The position numbers were made by a program, and so were the translations under genes. The notes beneath the pieces are model-generated. The model saw nothing but the letters and a program-made list of their open reading frames with translations. It did not search any database and was not told the origin of the DNA. Shown here in pieces: positions 11,131-20,311 of a DNA stretch of 64,000 bases. Position 1 is the stretch's first letter. Each line of letters opens with the position of its first letter. Source of the stretch: Haemaphysalis longicornis (Eukaryota > Arthropoda > Arachnida > Ixodida > Ixodidae); the NCBI GenBank assembly GCA_013339765.2, contig CM023448.1, forward strand, positions 26,984,551 to 27,048,550, given 5' to 3'.

Positions 11131-12050
11131 CAGATCAGAGAAAAAAACAGGACAAGGAGACACAATCTCTACAATATTTTTCACGGCATGTTTACAACAG
11201 GTATTCAGAATATTGGATTGGCCACAGGTGCATAAGCGTTAATGGTGCATACCTCAGTAACCTCAGATTTTCTGATGACGTTGCCTTGCTAAGTAAGCCG
11301 GAGTACGAATAGCAAAGCACGGTTATTGCAATGGACAAGCACAGTAGAACCGCAGGCTGAAAATTAGAATTCAGAAAACTGAAGTAATACCTAATAATCT
11401 CGGGAGAGCATAGCGGTTTGTGAATGGTGGCAAGGTAGGCGTAGTGGTATGTGAATATATCTACATAGGCCAAGTAGTGACCCCAGATCCCAACCATGAG
11501 GCAGATATAATTACAAGGCTAAGAATTGGATGGAGTGCATTCGGCAGGCATCCTGAGATAATAAATGGCAGCTTACGAGTGTCCCTGAAGAAGAGTATGA
11601 CAGCTGCATCTTACCGGTACTCACCTACGGGCGAAACACGTGGAGGCTCACTAAAAGCCTCAACTCAAATGGACGACGATTTAGCGAGCAATGGAACTGA
11701 AATAATAGGTGTAACATTAAGGGACAAGCAGGGAGAAGAGTGGGTCAGGGAACAAACGTGTATTAAGGACATATTAGTAGTAATTAAGGATGAAATGGGA
11801 CTGGGCATTGCATATAAAAACAGGTGATACGAAGGCAAGATAACCGTTGGTCATTAAGGGTAACGGAGTGGAACCCTAGAGAAAACAGGCGTGCCAGGGG
11901 GCGGCACAAAGTTAGATGAGCTGATGAGACTAAGAAGTTGGCAGAGATAAATTGGTTGCAGTTAGCACAGCACCGGGATGATTTGAGATCTATGGAAGAT
12001 GCCTTTACAGTGCAGTGAGCGTAGATCAGCTTCTGCTGCTGAAGATGATG
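11131..12050 (+). pseudogene. RTE-clade LINE reverse transcriptase, 3' part with tail (copy 1)
   Basis: Homology to the RTE copy at 46645-47631 resumes at ACAAGGAGACACAATCTCT (11151). It passes the catalytic F-A-D-D box (here S-D-D, about 11265-11290) and the EYIYIGQVVTPDPNHEADII stretch (about 11450-11515). It ends with the ORF C-terminus and the diagnostic 3' end GATGCCTTTACAGTGCAGTG ... GATGATGATT at 11998-12050. Multiple frameshifts and stops disable it. Together with 9042-9253 this is one 5'-truncated LINE insertion of about 1.1 kb, later split. Confidence 0.8.
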
Positions 12051-12439
12051 ATTATACAAACGGTTTAACAAACCTCTTTTGCAGTGTCTCACTCCTTACA
12101 CGTCGTAGTGACAGTTTTTGTAGTATACGAAGCAGTTTCGTGCCATTTTGTAATATGTTAGCTGTTTTTACTTGATGTTTGAACTGTTGCTGTCAACCAT
12201 TTGCAACAGCAGTCAGTATGCGGTAGGCCACTAATACAGCCGAAGCCTTTAACTTGCTATGGCAGTGCCTACTTATCCCCCCTCCCCCGAAAAACCTGTA
12301 TTTCCTGTTACTAGGACTCTTTGACGCTTTGGATAATTGATTTCACGCTTGACGTCGAGTCGTAAAATATTCTCATAGCTATAGCTACCGCTGTTGCGAG
12401 TGGCGTCGTTTGATCTCACCGCTTGCAGCGGTAGTTGTG

Positions 12440-12676
12440 ACATCCGGGCTCCGGAATCCATCTTGGTTGCGTGACTGGTATCCGGAGTGGTAGAACGGGA
12501 GACGGATGCGTGCCCTTGAAGATTTAAAAAGTTCGTACAAGTATTTACATGATAAGTACAAGTCTACATGCCATGCCTCGAACAAAACAATTAGCCGGCA
12601 GCACTCGGCGGCTCGGAACACAGCCTGTTTGTTCTAGCAAAAGCCCCTAGAGTTCTCCTAGAGAATTACAGTACCA
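12440..12676. repeat. Dispersed repeat 'B', copy 1
   Basis: Shares with 19330-19568 several collinear blocks: GGAATCCATCTTGGTTGCGT, GTGACTGGTRTCC, GATGCGT, the ACAAGTATTTACATGATAAG region, CCTCGAAC, AGCACTCGGC, AACACAGCCT and CCTAGAGTTCTCC. Each copy lies outside one LTR of the BEL/Pao element at 13431-19120, so it is a separate family. It has no coding content I recognise. Confidence 0.7.
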
Positions 12677-13425
12677 AACGTTTTATCGAACCATGAACTT
12701 ACAAACTGACGCACAATGGCTGCGCCGTCCTTGTTGCATTGCAACGTGCCCCGAGAGAGAGGATGCGTTGGCTCCGCTGAGACAGAACCTTTTTTTCCAA
12801 ACGCGAGGCGCACCTGTGTGCTTGAGTCACGTCGCTCGCGGAATACCGATTTGATGGCCATCGGTGAAAAAGTAGTGTTCTTTGTTGTTTTTATTCAATA
12901 AGAGTTGCACGTGCGAGTATGGCGCGGGGTTGACAACCGTGGTATCGAAGACGGATTCTCGCGTGAAAGAGGCCTTTACGGAGCCAATACAAAGAAAGCC
13001 TACGGCGATGAGGGGACTGGTGACAAAAACGCGCTAATTGACGCCGATGTCGGGGACTGGGCGTGCAAGGCCCGCGTCGAGAGAGGCTCCCCTTTTCCGT
13101 CCTCCTCATAAAAACATCAAACTCCCTGCTGTTAGAATGGGGATGGTCTATCGATTAAACAACACTAGTACACTGATTAGCCACAGCGACAAACAACATA
13201 GGGGGGTTTCAAAATACTCACGTGATCCATCTCTCTCACTCTCAGACGAAACTCGAAGGCTTTCGCAAACATAAATATAACATAAGAAAATCAGCCAGCT
13301 GAAACCCAGCCTACCGCCAGACATCGGCTCTCGGGCGGTGCATCTCTTGTCCTTGTGAATGACCTCTACATCACGTCCACTGCGGGAATTCTCATAGCTG
13401 TAATCGCGGTCATTAAAACGTCATT

Positions 13426-13430
13426 GGCCT
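13426..13430 (+). other. Target-site duplication GGCCT, left copy
   Basis: GGCCT directly precedes the 5' LTR start TGTTGAG and matches GGCCT at 19121-19125 directly after the 3' LTR. Five bases is the usual duplication length for BEL/Pao elements. Confidence 0.8.
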
Positions 13431-13605
13431 TGTTGAGTTTACCGCGGCGAAGGGCATGGCGAAAAATACCACGCACTCTAATACCGACAAAAGAAGAGGG
13501 CGGCGAAGCGAGCGGACAGCGGGGGTTGCGCATGAATACGGAATATTGGCGAAAGAAATCGTTCGATCTTGCATCAAGACTGCCGGCCTCTTTACTGTCT
13601 ATATA
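13431..13605 (+). repeat. BEL-1 5' LTR
   Basis: Begins TGTTGAGTTTACCGCGG and ends near CTGTCTATATA. Collinear with the 3' LTR through GCGGCGAAG, GGACAGCGGGG, CGCATGA, GAAATCGTTCGATCTTGCA and GCCGGCCTCTTTACTGTCT. At about 175 bp it is short for the group. The right boundary is set by alignment with the 3' LTR and by the following PBS. Confidence 0.82.
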
Positions 13606-13608
13606 CTT

Positions 13609-13627
13609 CGGTGCCGTAAACCCGGGA
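13609..13627 (+). other. BEL-1 primer-binding site
   Basis: CGGTGCCGTAAACCCGGGA lies 3 bases after the 5' LTR. The same pattern, TGGTGCCTGTAAACCCAGGA, follows the 5' LTR of the second BEL element at 33012, supporting a shared tRNA primer. The tRNA identity was not determined. Confidence 0.7.
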
Positions 13628-13981
13628 GAAGGTCGGCATCCTTCGCACCGACACCATTACATGGATGTGGAAGCTGCGCAGGCGTCGAGGGATTATTCGT
13701 GGTTTCACCACCCGACTTCTGCCTGCGGCCAACGACAACCTCGTGAGTGACGCTCAACCATCATAGTCCGACCTTCAGGAAATCATCGACGGGCTTTGAG
13801 GAAAGGACACCGCTCTCGCCGAGCTTGATAACCACATCGCTGACTCTCTTGACGGTGAAGACTTCGACAAAGAAGTCGCAGGTGCTCTGGTTTACCACGG
13901 GGCGATCGGAAACGCGGTTAACAGGCTTCGGTCAGCATTGAAAGCAGGTTCATCGATGGGCGCTTCGGTCATGGATGGCTC

Positions 13982-14600
13982 GTGAGGCCGGCGGTAATTA
14001 CCGACGTGTCTGGCAACACCACCGAAGCTGCTAACTCGGATTTCGCCAGTCACAGCCTCGCAGCTTATGGCAGGCCGCGAGCACTACGTCTGCGCGTACC
14101 CGCGCCAAAGCTTAAAATACCTGTCTTCAACGGTGCGATCCTTGACTGGCAGGGCTTTTGGGAGCACTACGAGACGACTACAGACACTCATCCCTCTCTT
14201 ACAGATATTGAAAAGTCTCAATACCTGAAGACATACTTGACCGGCCCTGCGAAGCGCTCAATCGAAAGGATACGCCTGACAGACGCTCATTGCAACATTG
14301 CCGTCAAGGTACTTACGGAGCGTTATGGCAGGAAAGATCTTCTCATGGAAGATCACATAGACAGTTTGATCTCCATCGAACTGATCGCGTCGTCGTCGCA
14401 AGCGTCGCGGCTGAGAAACCTCCACGAGCAGATCCAATTCAGGACTGGCTGTTTAGGCAGCCTTGGCACGCCATCTGCACAGTACGAGATCATTCGGCAC
14501 CGGGTGCAATACGCGCATTGCCGGAAGACCTGACTATACTCTGCCATAAGCGCAAGAAGACACATACTACCGGAACGGACTCTACAGCAGTATCCTGACA
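13982..14600 (+). pseudogene. BEL-1 gag, N-terminal and capsid region
   Basis: A frame of 183 codons from 13982 contains PKLKIPVFNGAILDWQGFWE (about residues 42-61), followed by SQYLKTYLTGPAKRSIE and VLTERYGR. These are the order and spacing of the DUF1759-type Gag of BEL/Pao elements, the structural protein that packages the element RNA. The frame is closed by shifts near 14530; homology continues weakly (LPEDLTI-like text) to about 14600. The true start is likely upstream of 13982, because the gag N-terminus is degraded (stops between 13640 and 13982). Neighbours are the PBS upstream and the zinc knuckles downstream. Confidence 0.85.
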
Positions 14601-14801
14601 GGATCAAGAAGAGGCAATCCTCATGTTTCTGGAAGTGGAAGTTGAAAGCGGGGAGGAGAGTCGCGTGTTATGTGAGAAACGTAACTCAAGAAGGTTGTCG
14701 GCAACCCACAACGTGACGACGCGTCAGCTACCTTCCGCGCTAGCGCTGGCAGCAGGATCTTCATTGCCGGGTGCCAATTCATCAATGCCTGGGCAGACTA
14801 C

Positions 14802-15300
14802 GTGCCCAGGCATTCCGGGACACGCGACATTCCGGGACACGCGACGCGCTACTGCCAGGCCGAAATACCAACGGAGGAAAAGCGCCGACGGCTCTCCAGA
14901 AAGTATTACTGCTTTAAGTGTGGGAAGAAGAGCCACATTGCTCGTCATTGCCGAACGGCAGCATGGCTAAAGTGCGACCACTGTTCAGGACGACACATTT
15001 CATCACTGTGCGATATCTGGATGCGAACAGCAAGGCACATTCCGCCATCGCATACTTTCATCCGCGATAAAAACCGAGAGGCGGCCACACAGCGAACTAG
15101 GCAGGTAACAATGGCTCCTGCAAGCAGCACGTATTTGTCAACAGTGTTGCTGCAAAGCGATACAGTGCGTGCGTTTAAAACCAGAGGCCGAGTGCCGGTA
15201 CGGATACTTCTTGGCACCGGCACGCAACAGACGTTGGTCCGTCAAGACGTGTCGGAGCAGCTATCTCAGCGTGTATTGAAATAGAGGATTTGCGGTGTTC
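14802..15300 (+). pseudogene. BEL-1 gag zinc knuckles and aspartic protease
   Basis: One open frame carries a CCHC knuckle CFKCGKKSHIARHC (about 14910-14951) and a second C/H cluster CDHCSGRHISSLC (about 14973-15011). About 50 residues later comes a protease-like segment, RVPVRILLGTGTQQTLVRQD. The BEL protease active site is normally D-[ST]-G-S-Q; here the catalytic Asp is replaced (L-G-T-G-T-Q), so the protease is dead even before the frame ends at 15282. In intact elements the knuckles bind element RNA and the protease cleaves the polyprotein. Between 14600 and 14802 the reading frame is lost. Confidence 0.82.
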
Positions 15301-16030
15301 ACATTCGACAAGTGCAACCGCCCACGACAGTATCAACGCGGAAGGGTTAACCTCACGCTCTGTGGCCGCATAGAATCGAAGTAACTCACGGTTGAAGCTC
15401 TCAAAATGCCGGAGTTTGTACCGAAAATTGTCCTCCAATGGACGGTACCATGATTACTATGCTGCGTGACGTTTTTTGCCCTTAGCTGACAAGTCCCAAG
15501 AAGACGAATTTCAAAACTTGACTGTCAGTGTGTTAATCGGCTCAGAAAGTTATTAAAGTATTGTAACCGGGCGCGTCCAGCGTTTCAACGACAACCTGTG
15601 CGCTGTAGAGACAATCTTGTGCTGGGTCGTCCAGGGAACCTACGATGACAACTCGCATCTTCTGACAGCGCGTAACCATGGTGCAACAGCTCTGTTCCTG
15701 GCCTGCCCTGATGACTGGGGCGCGGAGGTCCGTCATGGGTCCCATCGGTGAAACGGCGGTTTGACAGTGATGCGGACGAGGATCCAGACGTCAGAAAACA
15801 CCCGACATTCATCCAGTTTAACAGTTAGGTACACAAGAGCGCCGACCACTACGTAAGACCGCTCGTGATCAAGGCACCTGAGCTCTCGTCTAGCACCAAC
15901 CAGACTGTAACACAAGGTAGTCTAAGAAGAGAACAACAGTGCTTCGAGCACAAGCCAGAACTACTGCAGGAATACGATGCCGTAATCAGCGAGTACATCA
16001 TGGAAGCCCATGCGGGAAGAGCATGAGCGT
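15301..16030 (+). pseudogene. BEL-1 protease tail and pre-RT remnant
   Basis: Frame-shifted pieces remain readable. SVLIGSESY and SIVTGRVQRF near 15520-15580 resemble the conserved 'vLIG.D.yw.ivtG' segment after the BEL protease. PELLQEYDAVISEYIMEAHA (about 15953-16012) matches the pre-RT 'YdavI.eY...gH.E' motif. Immediately after this the text jumps to integrase, so the whole RT and RNase H region is deleted at about 16030-16090. Confidence 0.68.
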
Positions 16031-16092
16031 CTGAAACAACTGGACTTGCTGTCTGCTACCTGCCCCAACTTGCTGTAGTACGCCGTGAAGCC

Positions 16093-16360
16093 GTGACAAA
16101 GAGGGTCCTCGTAGCACTCGATGCAAGTGGTCGCCGCACAACCTGGAAGTTCATCGCCGAACGACCTCCGTCGTGGGGTGGTTTCTTGGAACGTAACATC
16201 TGGACAATCAGTCTCGGTTACGAGGAGCTACTCACGGTGCTGTGTGATGTAGAAGCGATTGTTAACTGTCGTCCTCTGTCGCAACTGTGTGAGGATAGTA
16301 ATGCAATACTGGCCCGAACTCCACTACAGTTTTTGATGGGCAAGTGCTCCGTGGGACTTC
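16093..16360 (+). pseudogene. BEL-1 integrase fragment (catalytic core end)
   Basis: Reads TTWKFIAERPPSWGGFLERN, then YEELLTVLCDVEAIVNCRPL and LARTPLQFLMGK. These are the W-x-F-...W-G-G-x-x-E-R, E-x-x-T-x-L-x-x-V-E-a-x-x-N-x-R-P-L and L-T-P-x-x-F-L-x-G blocks of BEL/Pao integrase. The E of the DDE triad lies in the W-G-G-x-x-E block; the two upstream aspartates are absent (deleted). Coding homology stops at about 16345 and resumes at about 18685 with the C-terminal domain, so the gene is interrupted by the G-rich block. Confidence 0.83.
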
Positions 16361-18684
16361 CAGCCCGAACGGCCGGCGGCCTGCATACCTCCGCCGCGCA
16401 ACCCGCGCGACGGCGGGTGAAAAACACACGACAAGCTTTTGCGTCGACTACCGAACGCTGTAAGTACAGTTTGTGTTATAGTGGCGCACGGTTGCTGAAG
16501 CAATGTGAGCGCTACTATGAGGCCGGGGGAGTGGCGAGCCCCTGTAACCGCAGCTAGGAAGGGGCCTATAAACACGAACCGATCTGCTCGCCGAGGGAGG
16601 TGACGAGCCCTTGTAACCCAAGTCATAGGGGTACATGCGGTACAGTTCGTTTTATCGTGCCATGCTGAAGCATGGGTACACACAATGAGGCCCGGGGTGT
16701 AGCGAACCTCTGTAACCGGAGCCTGGAAGGGGTCTTTAATGCGAACTGGTCTGCTGACCGAGGGAACTTGATGAGCCCTTGTAACCTTCAGTCTTGGGGG
16801 CGAGAGTGCAGAGCCACCGGGAGTTCCTCAGAGGATCCCTTTTATCCCGAAAGATTGTATTTGTGGAGCAACTATGACTCTCTTGGCTAGGGGAAGTAGC
16901 GAGCCCCTGTAATCCAGTGTGGGAGGAGGCCAAATGCTGGGGGTGCTAACGCGCCCCTGTAATCAAGCGTGAGAGGAAGCCAGCGGGTCAATGTTGCAAC
17001 GTAATCACTGCGCTCAAGCGGTACAGTTCGCACGTAGTGTTGGCGTACCATTGCTGAAGCAATGGGTAGACCACTACCCAGCCGGGGGCGTGCACACCCC
17101 TGTAACCATAGCTTGGGGCTCGTTCTGTTGACCTTGTGAACTGGTCCGCAGGCCGGGGGTTGTGACAAACCCTTGTAACCTAATGTCATAGGGGCCAGAG
17201 TGTGGAAGTACGGTAATTCCACGAGACCTCCTCGAGAATCGGGAGGCCGCACAATCCCTGCCTAGGAGCGTGCAAAACGGCCGCCACTGCGGAGGTTCCT
17301 GGTACAACTGGAATCAGGTCCCTACGTGGAGGTCGGGCGGTCGGGTGTCAACCCGGCACTTCGCAATGAGATTGAAGCAGGAAAGCGTGTCGAGATCGAT
17401 CAACTATGACTTTCTTTGTCTGGGGGAAGTAACGCACCCCTGTAATCCACCGTGGGAGGAGGCCGGCGAGTCAAGTTGCGAAAGTAGCAAGTGCCGCAAG
17501 CGTACAGTCGTTGTATTGGGAATACCGATTAAATTCGGGAAACCATTACGGGCCGGGGGACTGGCGACCCTTGTAACCGCAAGCTTTGGCGGGGCCAGCG
17601 ACCTGATCGCTATAAGTCGGGGGGAGTGACATACCCCTGTAACCAAATGTCATGGGGGCTAGATGTTGTACAGTCCGTATGAGGCCGGGGGGGGGGTCGC
17701 GCCCCCCTGTAACCTTGCTGCGAGGGGCCAATAGACTGATCTTCTCTGGCGGCCACGGGACGTGCTACCACGAGCTACTTGGTGTTCCGCACAGGGGAAA
17801 ACGAGGAAAGGTGAGGTTAGTACACCGACCGGGGAAAGTCTCCTGGCTTAGTAACGGCTAGTAGGCCCGGACCGATCTCCTCCGCCGAGCCGCAGAGCCC
17901 AGCGGCAATGCCACAAGGCTCTTGTTCTATTGAGCGAAAGAGTAGGCACAGAGGAGGACATAAGAAAAGGGCTCGCAGAGCAGCCCTGTGGGACCCTATC
18001 GAACGTGGTTGGCTTGCCAACATGGATTTCAGTTCACGTTCGCATACAAACTTCCGGTGTCCGGAGACCGTGAAAAGCAGGTGTTGCAACTAGCCGTGTA
18101 TAGTGGAAAGCTTCACTGGTGATTCATGAGTACCTTGTGCGGGACAGTTGATCGAGGACGTTAGTACGCATCGGCCCGCAGAGCTGGAGGTCGGGGGGGG
18201 GGGGGGCCCGGCCGTCGCCACTAAATAGGGTACTTCCTGTCTCCGACAGTTGGGGCCCAGTTATCGGACCCTATGGGTGAGCGGTAACCCGTGGCAGGGG
18301 CCGCATATTTGGCAATTGGCACTGTCTGATGCCCTCGCTGAGCAATCAGTCTTGGAAGAGAGTCAGACAAAAGGATTGGAGCCAAAATTGCTTCCCTCAT
18401 TCCCACCCCTTTTTCCCATAACCCATCCCGATGTCCAAGTTTCCCGTCCCAGCAACCCACCCTATCCGGCTTTTTCCTAGGGGGGACAAGAGGGGTCCCC
18501 CCGGGGCTCGTCCCCCTGGCGGTGGGTCGCAAGAAAGTCTTTCCCGTTAATTTCTCTCCACCTTCGTGCGGACAAAATTCTCTTTGCCGGTTGGCCTGTT
18601 TTTTGTACTGTTTGCAATTGGGTATAACCGGTTGTACTTTGTGTGGTACCGGGGAGCTATTGAAAGCTCCATTTACTCGATGTA
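16361..18684 (+). repeat. 2.3-kb G-rich block interrupting the BEL-1 integrase
   Basis: A sequence unlike the rest of BEL-1, inserted between two parts of the integrase. Its first half holds the 12-unit array described separately. Its second half (17750-18684) has G- and C-homopolymer stretches, for example a G-run at 18193-18206 and the near-palindromic GGGGTCCCCCCGGGGCTC at about 18491. No reading frame in it shows a known domain. Its ends were not resolved: I could not find a convincing terminal repeat or target duplication, so it may be an insertion, or an expanded captured satellite. Confidence 0.6.
16515..17745 (+). repeat. Higher-order array of CCCCTGTAACC units, mostly paired about 70 bp apart
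   Basis: The core CCC(C/T)TGTAA(C/T)C occurs at 16539, 16608, 16707, 16776, 16904, 16954, 17097, 17170, 17437, 17568, 17634 and 17704, all on the + strand. Each is preceded by GCCGGGGG or a variant 10-20 bp upstream and followed by a GGGG(C/T)C stretch. Five of the six pairs are 66-73 bp apart (16904/16954 is 50). Two subtypes alternate: one with GGCGAGCCCCTGTAACCGCA, the other with TGACGAGCCCTTGTAACC plus AATGTCATAGGGG. A third subtype, with CTATGACT and CCCCTGTAATCCA, occurs at 16904 and 17437. GGGG...CCCC in each unit can pair with a loop of about 9 bases. Confidence 0.85.
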
Positions 18685-18936
18685 AGGAATACTACCTGAT
18701 TCTTGTCCGTTCTGCTCATCACTAACCCCCATCATCGTCCCGAATTTGCGTTGGCGACTTGGTGATTGTCAGAACGACAACGTGCCGGCATTGCAATGGA
18801 GGCTCGGCAGAGGCGTTGACGCTTTCCAAAGAAGATACGCCGTCGATAGATATTTCCTCATCACCATCCCAAAGGGCCACCAAATCCGACGGGCTACACA
18901 GCGCTTATACCCCTTGGAGGCGCACGACCACTACTC
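18685..18936 (+). pseudogene. BEL-1 integrase C-terminal domain
   Basis: Across two frames the text reads VGDLVIVR, then NDNVPALQWRLGRGVDAF, then RATQRLYPLEA. This is the 'D.aPr..WplGrI' domain followed by the 'iRRpvQkLyPLE' end of BEL/Pao integrase. A frameshift separates the first piece from the second. It ends directly before the purine tract and 3' LTR, which fixes its position in the element. Confidence 0.83.
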
Positions 18937-18942
18937 GGGCCC

Positions 18943-18949
18943 GGGAGGA
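18943..18949 (+). other. BEL-1 polypurine tract
   Basis: GGGAGGA immediately precedes the 3' LTR start TGTTGAG. Short, but in the expected position for plus-strand priming. Confidence 0.55.
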
Positions 18950-19120
18950 TGTTGAGTTTCCCACGGTAAAGGGCACGGCGGAAAATGCATTGCGTGCTTA
19001 CGACAGACGACGAGGACGACGAAGAGAGCAGGCAGCGGGGTTCCGCATGAGCACGGCATAAAGGAGAAAGAAGTCGTTCGATCTTGCAGCAAAGCTGCCG
19101 GCCTCTTCACTGTCTTTGCA
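18950..19120 (+). repeat. BEL-1 3' LTR
   Basis: Begins TGTTGAGTTTCCCACGG, ends CTGTCTTTGCA, and is collinear with the 5' LTR (13431-13605). It is followed by the target duplication GGCCT at 19121-19125. Confidence 0.83.
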
Positions 19121-19329
19121 GGCCTATCTGCACCGGTTTCCTGAACGAACTAAAGAAAACCCTCTTGCGAAATCTAAGAAAGCTTGACACTATCTTGCGG
19201 TGACCGACACCGACTTCGTATCTGTGCTCTCCGGGCATGCTTGGGGCGAGAAAGCAAAACGGGGCGGACAAAATGCATTTTTCGAGGGCTGTCCTCGCCC
19301 TTCCCCACCAACCAGTGTGTGTGATATGC

Positions 19330-19568
19330 GGCTTGGGGAATCCATCTTGGAAGTGTGACTGGTGTCCAGATGCGTTGATCAGAAGACCTAAGCGTGCCGA
19401 TGAAGAAAAAAAACTTTATACTAGTATATACATGATCAGTAGAAATTTCGATGCTGTGCCCTCGAACGAATTGCGCTGCGAGCAACACTCGGCTGCTGGC
19501 AACACAGCCTCTTTGATCAAGCAAACATCCCTAGAGTTCTCCAAGCGAATTCAACTTCCAAAAGACAG
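19330..19568. repeat. Dispersed repeat 'B', copy 2
   Basis: Collinear with 12440-12676, including GGAATCCATCTTGGAAGTGT, the TATACATGATCAGTA region, CACTCGGCTGCTGGCAACAC and CCTAGAGTTCTCC. Lies about 200 bp after the BEL-1 3' LTR. Confidence 0.7.
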
Positions 19569-20311
19569 GTTCAGTCACAGACCCACAACCCAGAATCTCC
19601 CTCCCTGTTAATTGGGAAGTCCAGCGAATCTGTCTGTTTGGTGGTATCTCCAACGTTGGGGGTTTGATATATTCGGGATTTGTTATGTTGAATTATAAGA
19701 GCAGTTGCAACATGTCTACGTCACAGTCTCAAAATGTCATTGATTGGTGGGTAGAGAATAGTGCCACGAACCATGCATTGGGTTTGCTTATTTATGTTCT
19801 TGCTTTTACCGCCCGGCTGCACCGGGCTGTTTGGTCTGTGTCCCGAGTGCAGCGCATGTTCCATTCGTTCCTTACGCCGCACGAATTATCTCCTTTTATA
19901 TGGGAGAATGTTTCGCGCTAAAGCCACTAGCCTAGAATAGTCATCTTTTATTGACAGTGTCCTAGATCTAATTCGACGAGTGAACTTAAGCGCAGACACA
20001 GGGACGAGAACTCATGTACGAGAACAGACGAGAAGGGAAGAGACAGACACTCATGGATGTTCACCAACTAGCCTCGTCCTCTCCATTTCGCTTCAGTAAT
20101 TCGACAGCCCGAGAAACACCCGCGCCAAAATGAATGCCCATAGAGAAGACGCTACGGCATTGTTTCGCCGACACTGGCCGGCATAGATCACTTTGTTGAC
20201 TGGTGCTTCACTCCTGTGTATTATTGGAGTTGTTAGGAGAGCACAGGTTTGCTCGAATAACTTGTTTTTTCTGCCAAAACAGCAGCCTGAAAGCCGCCTT
20301 GGCTAAGTGAC

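Larger units (their letters stand above)
13431..19120 (+). mobile_element. Complete but decayed BEL/Pao LTR retrotransposon (BEL-1)
   Basis: Both LTRs begin TGTTGAGTTT (13431 and 18950). The 3' LTR ends TGTCTTTGCA at 19120, and both sides carry the identical 5-bp target duplication GGCCT (13426-13430 and 19121-19125). A primer-binding-like site CGGTGCCGTAAACCCGGGA follows the 5' LTR, and a purine tract GGGAGGA precedes the 3' LTR. Internal order: gag (BEL-type DUF1759 region), paired zinc knuckles, aspartic protease, a short pre-RT remnant, an integrase fragment, a 2.3-kb G-rich block, the integrase C-terminal domain. Reverse transcriptase and RNase H are missing. By eye the LTRs are roughly three quarters identical, which points to an old insertion. 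No part can function. Confidence 0.88.

Noticed and set aside
13355..13750. Open frames of 131 and 96 codons at the BEL-1 5' end
   Set aside because: They cross the 5' LTR and primer-binding site, which should be non-coding; no homology to Gag.
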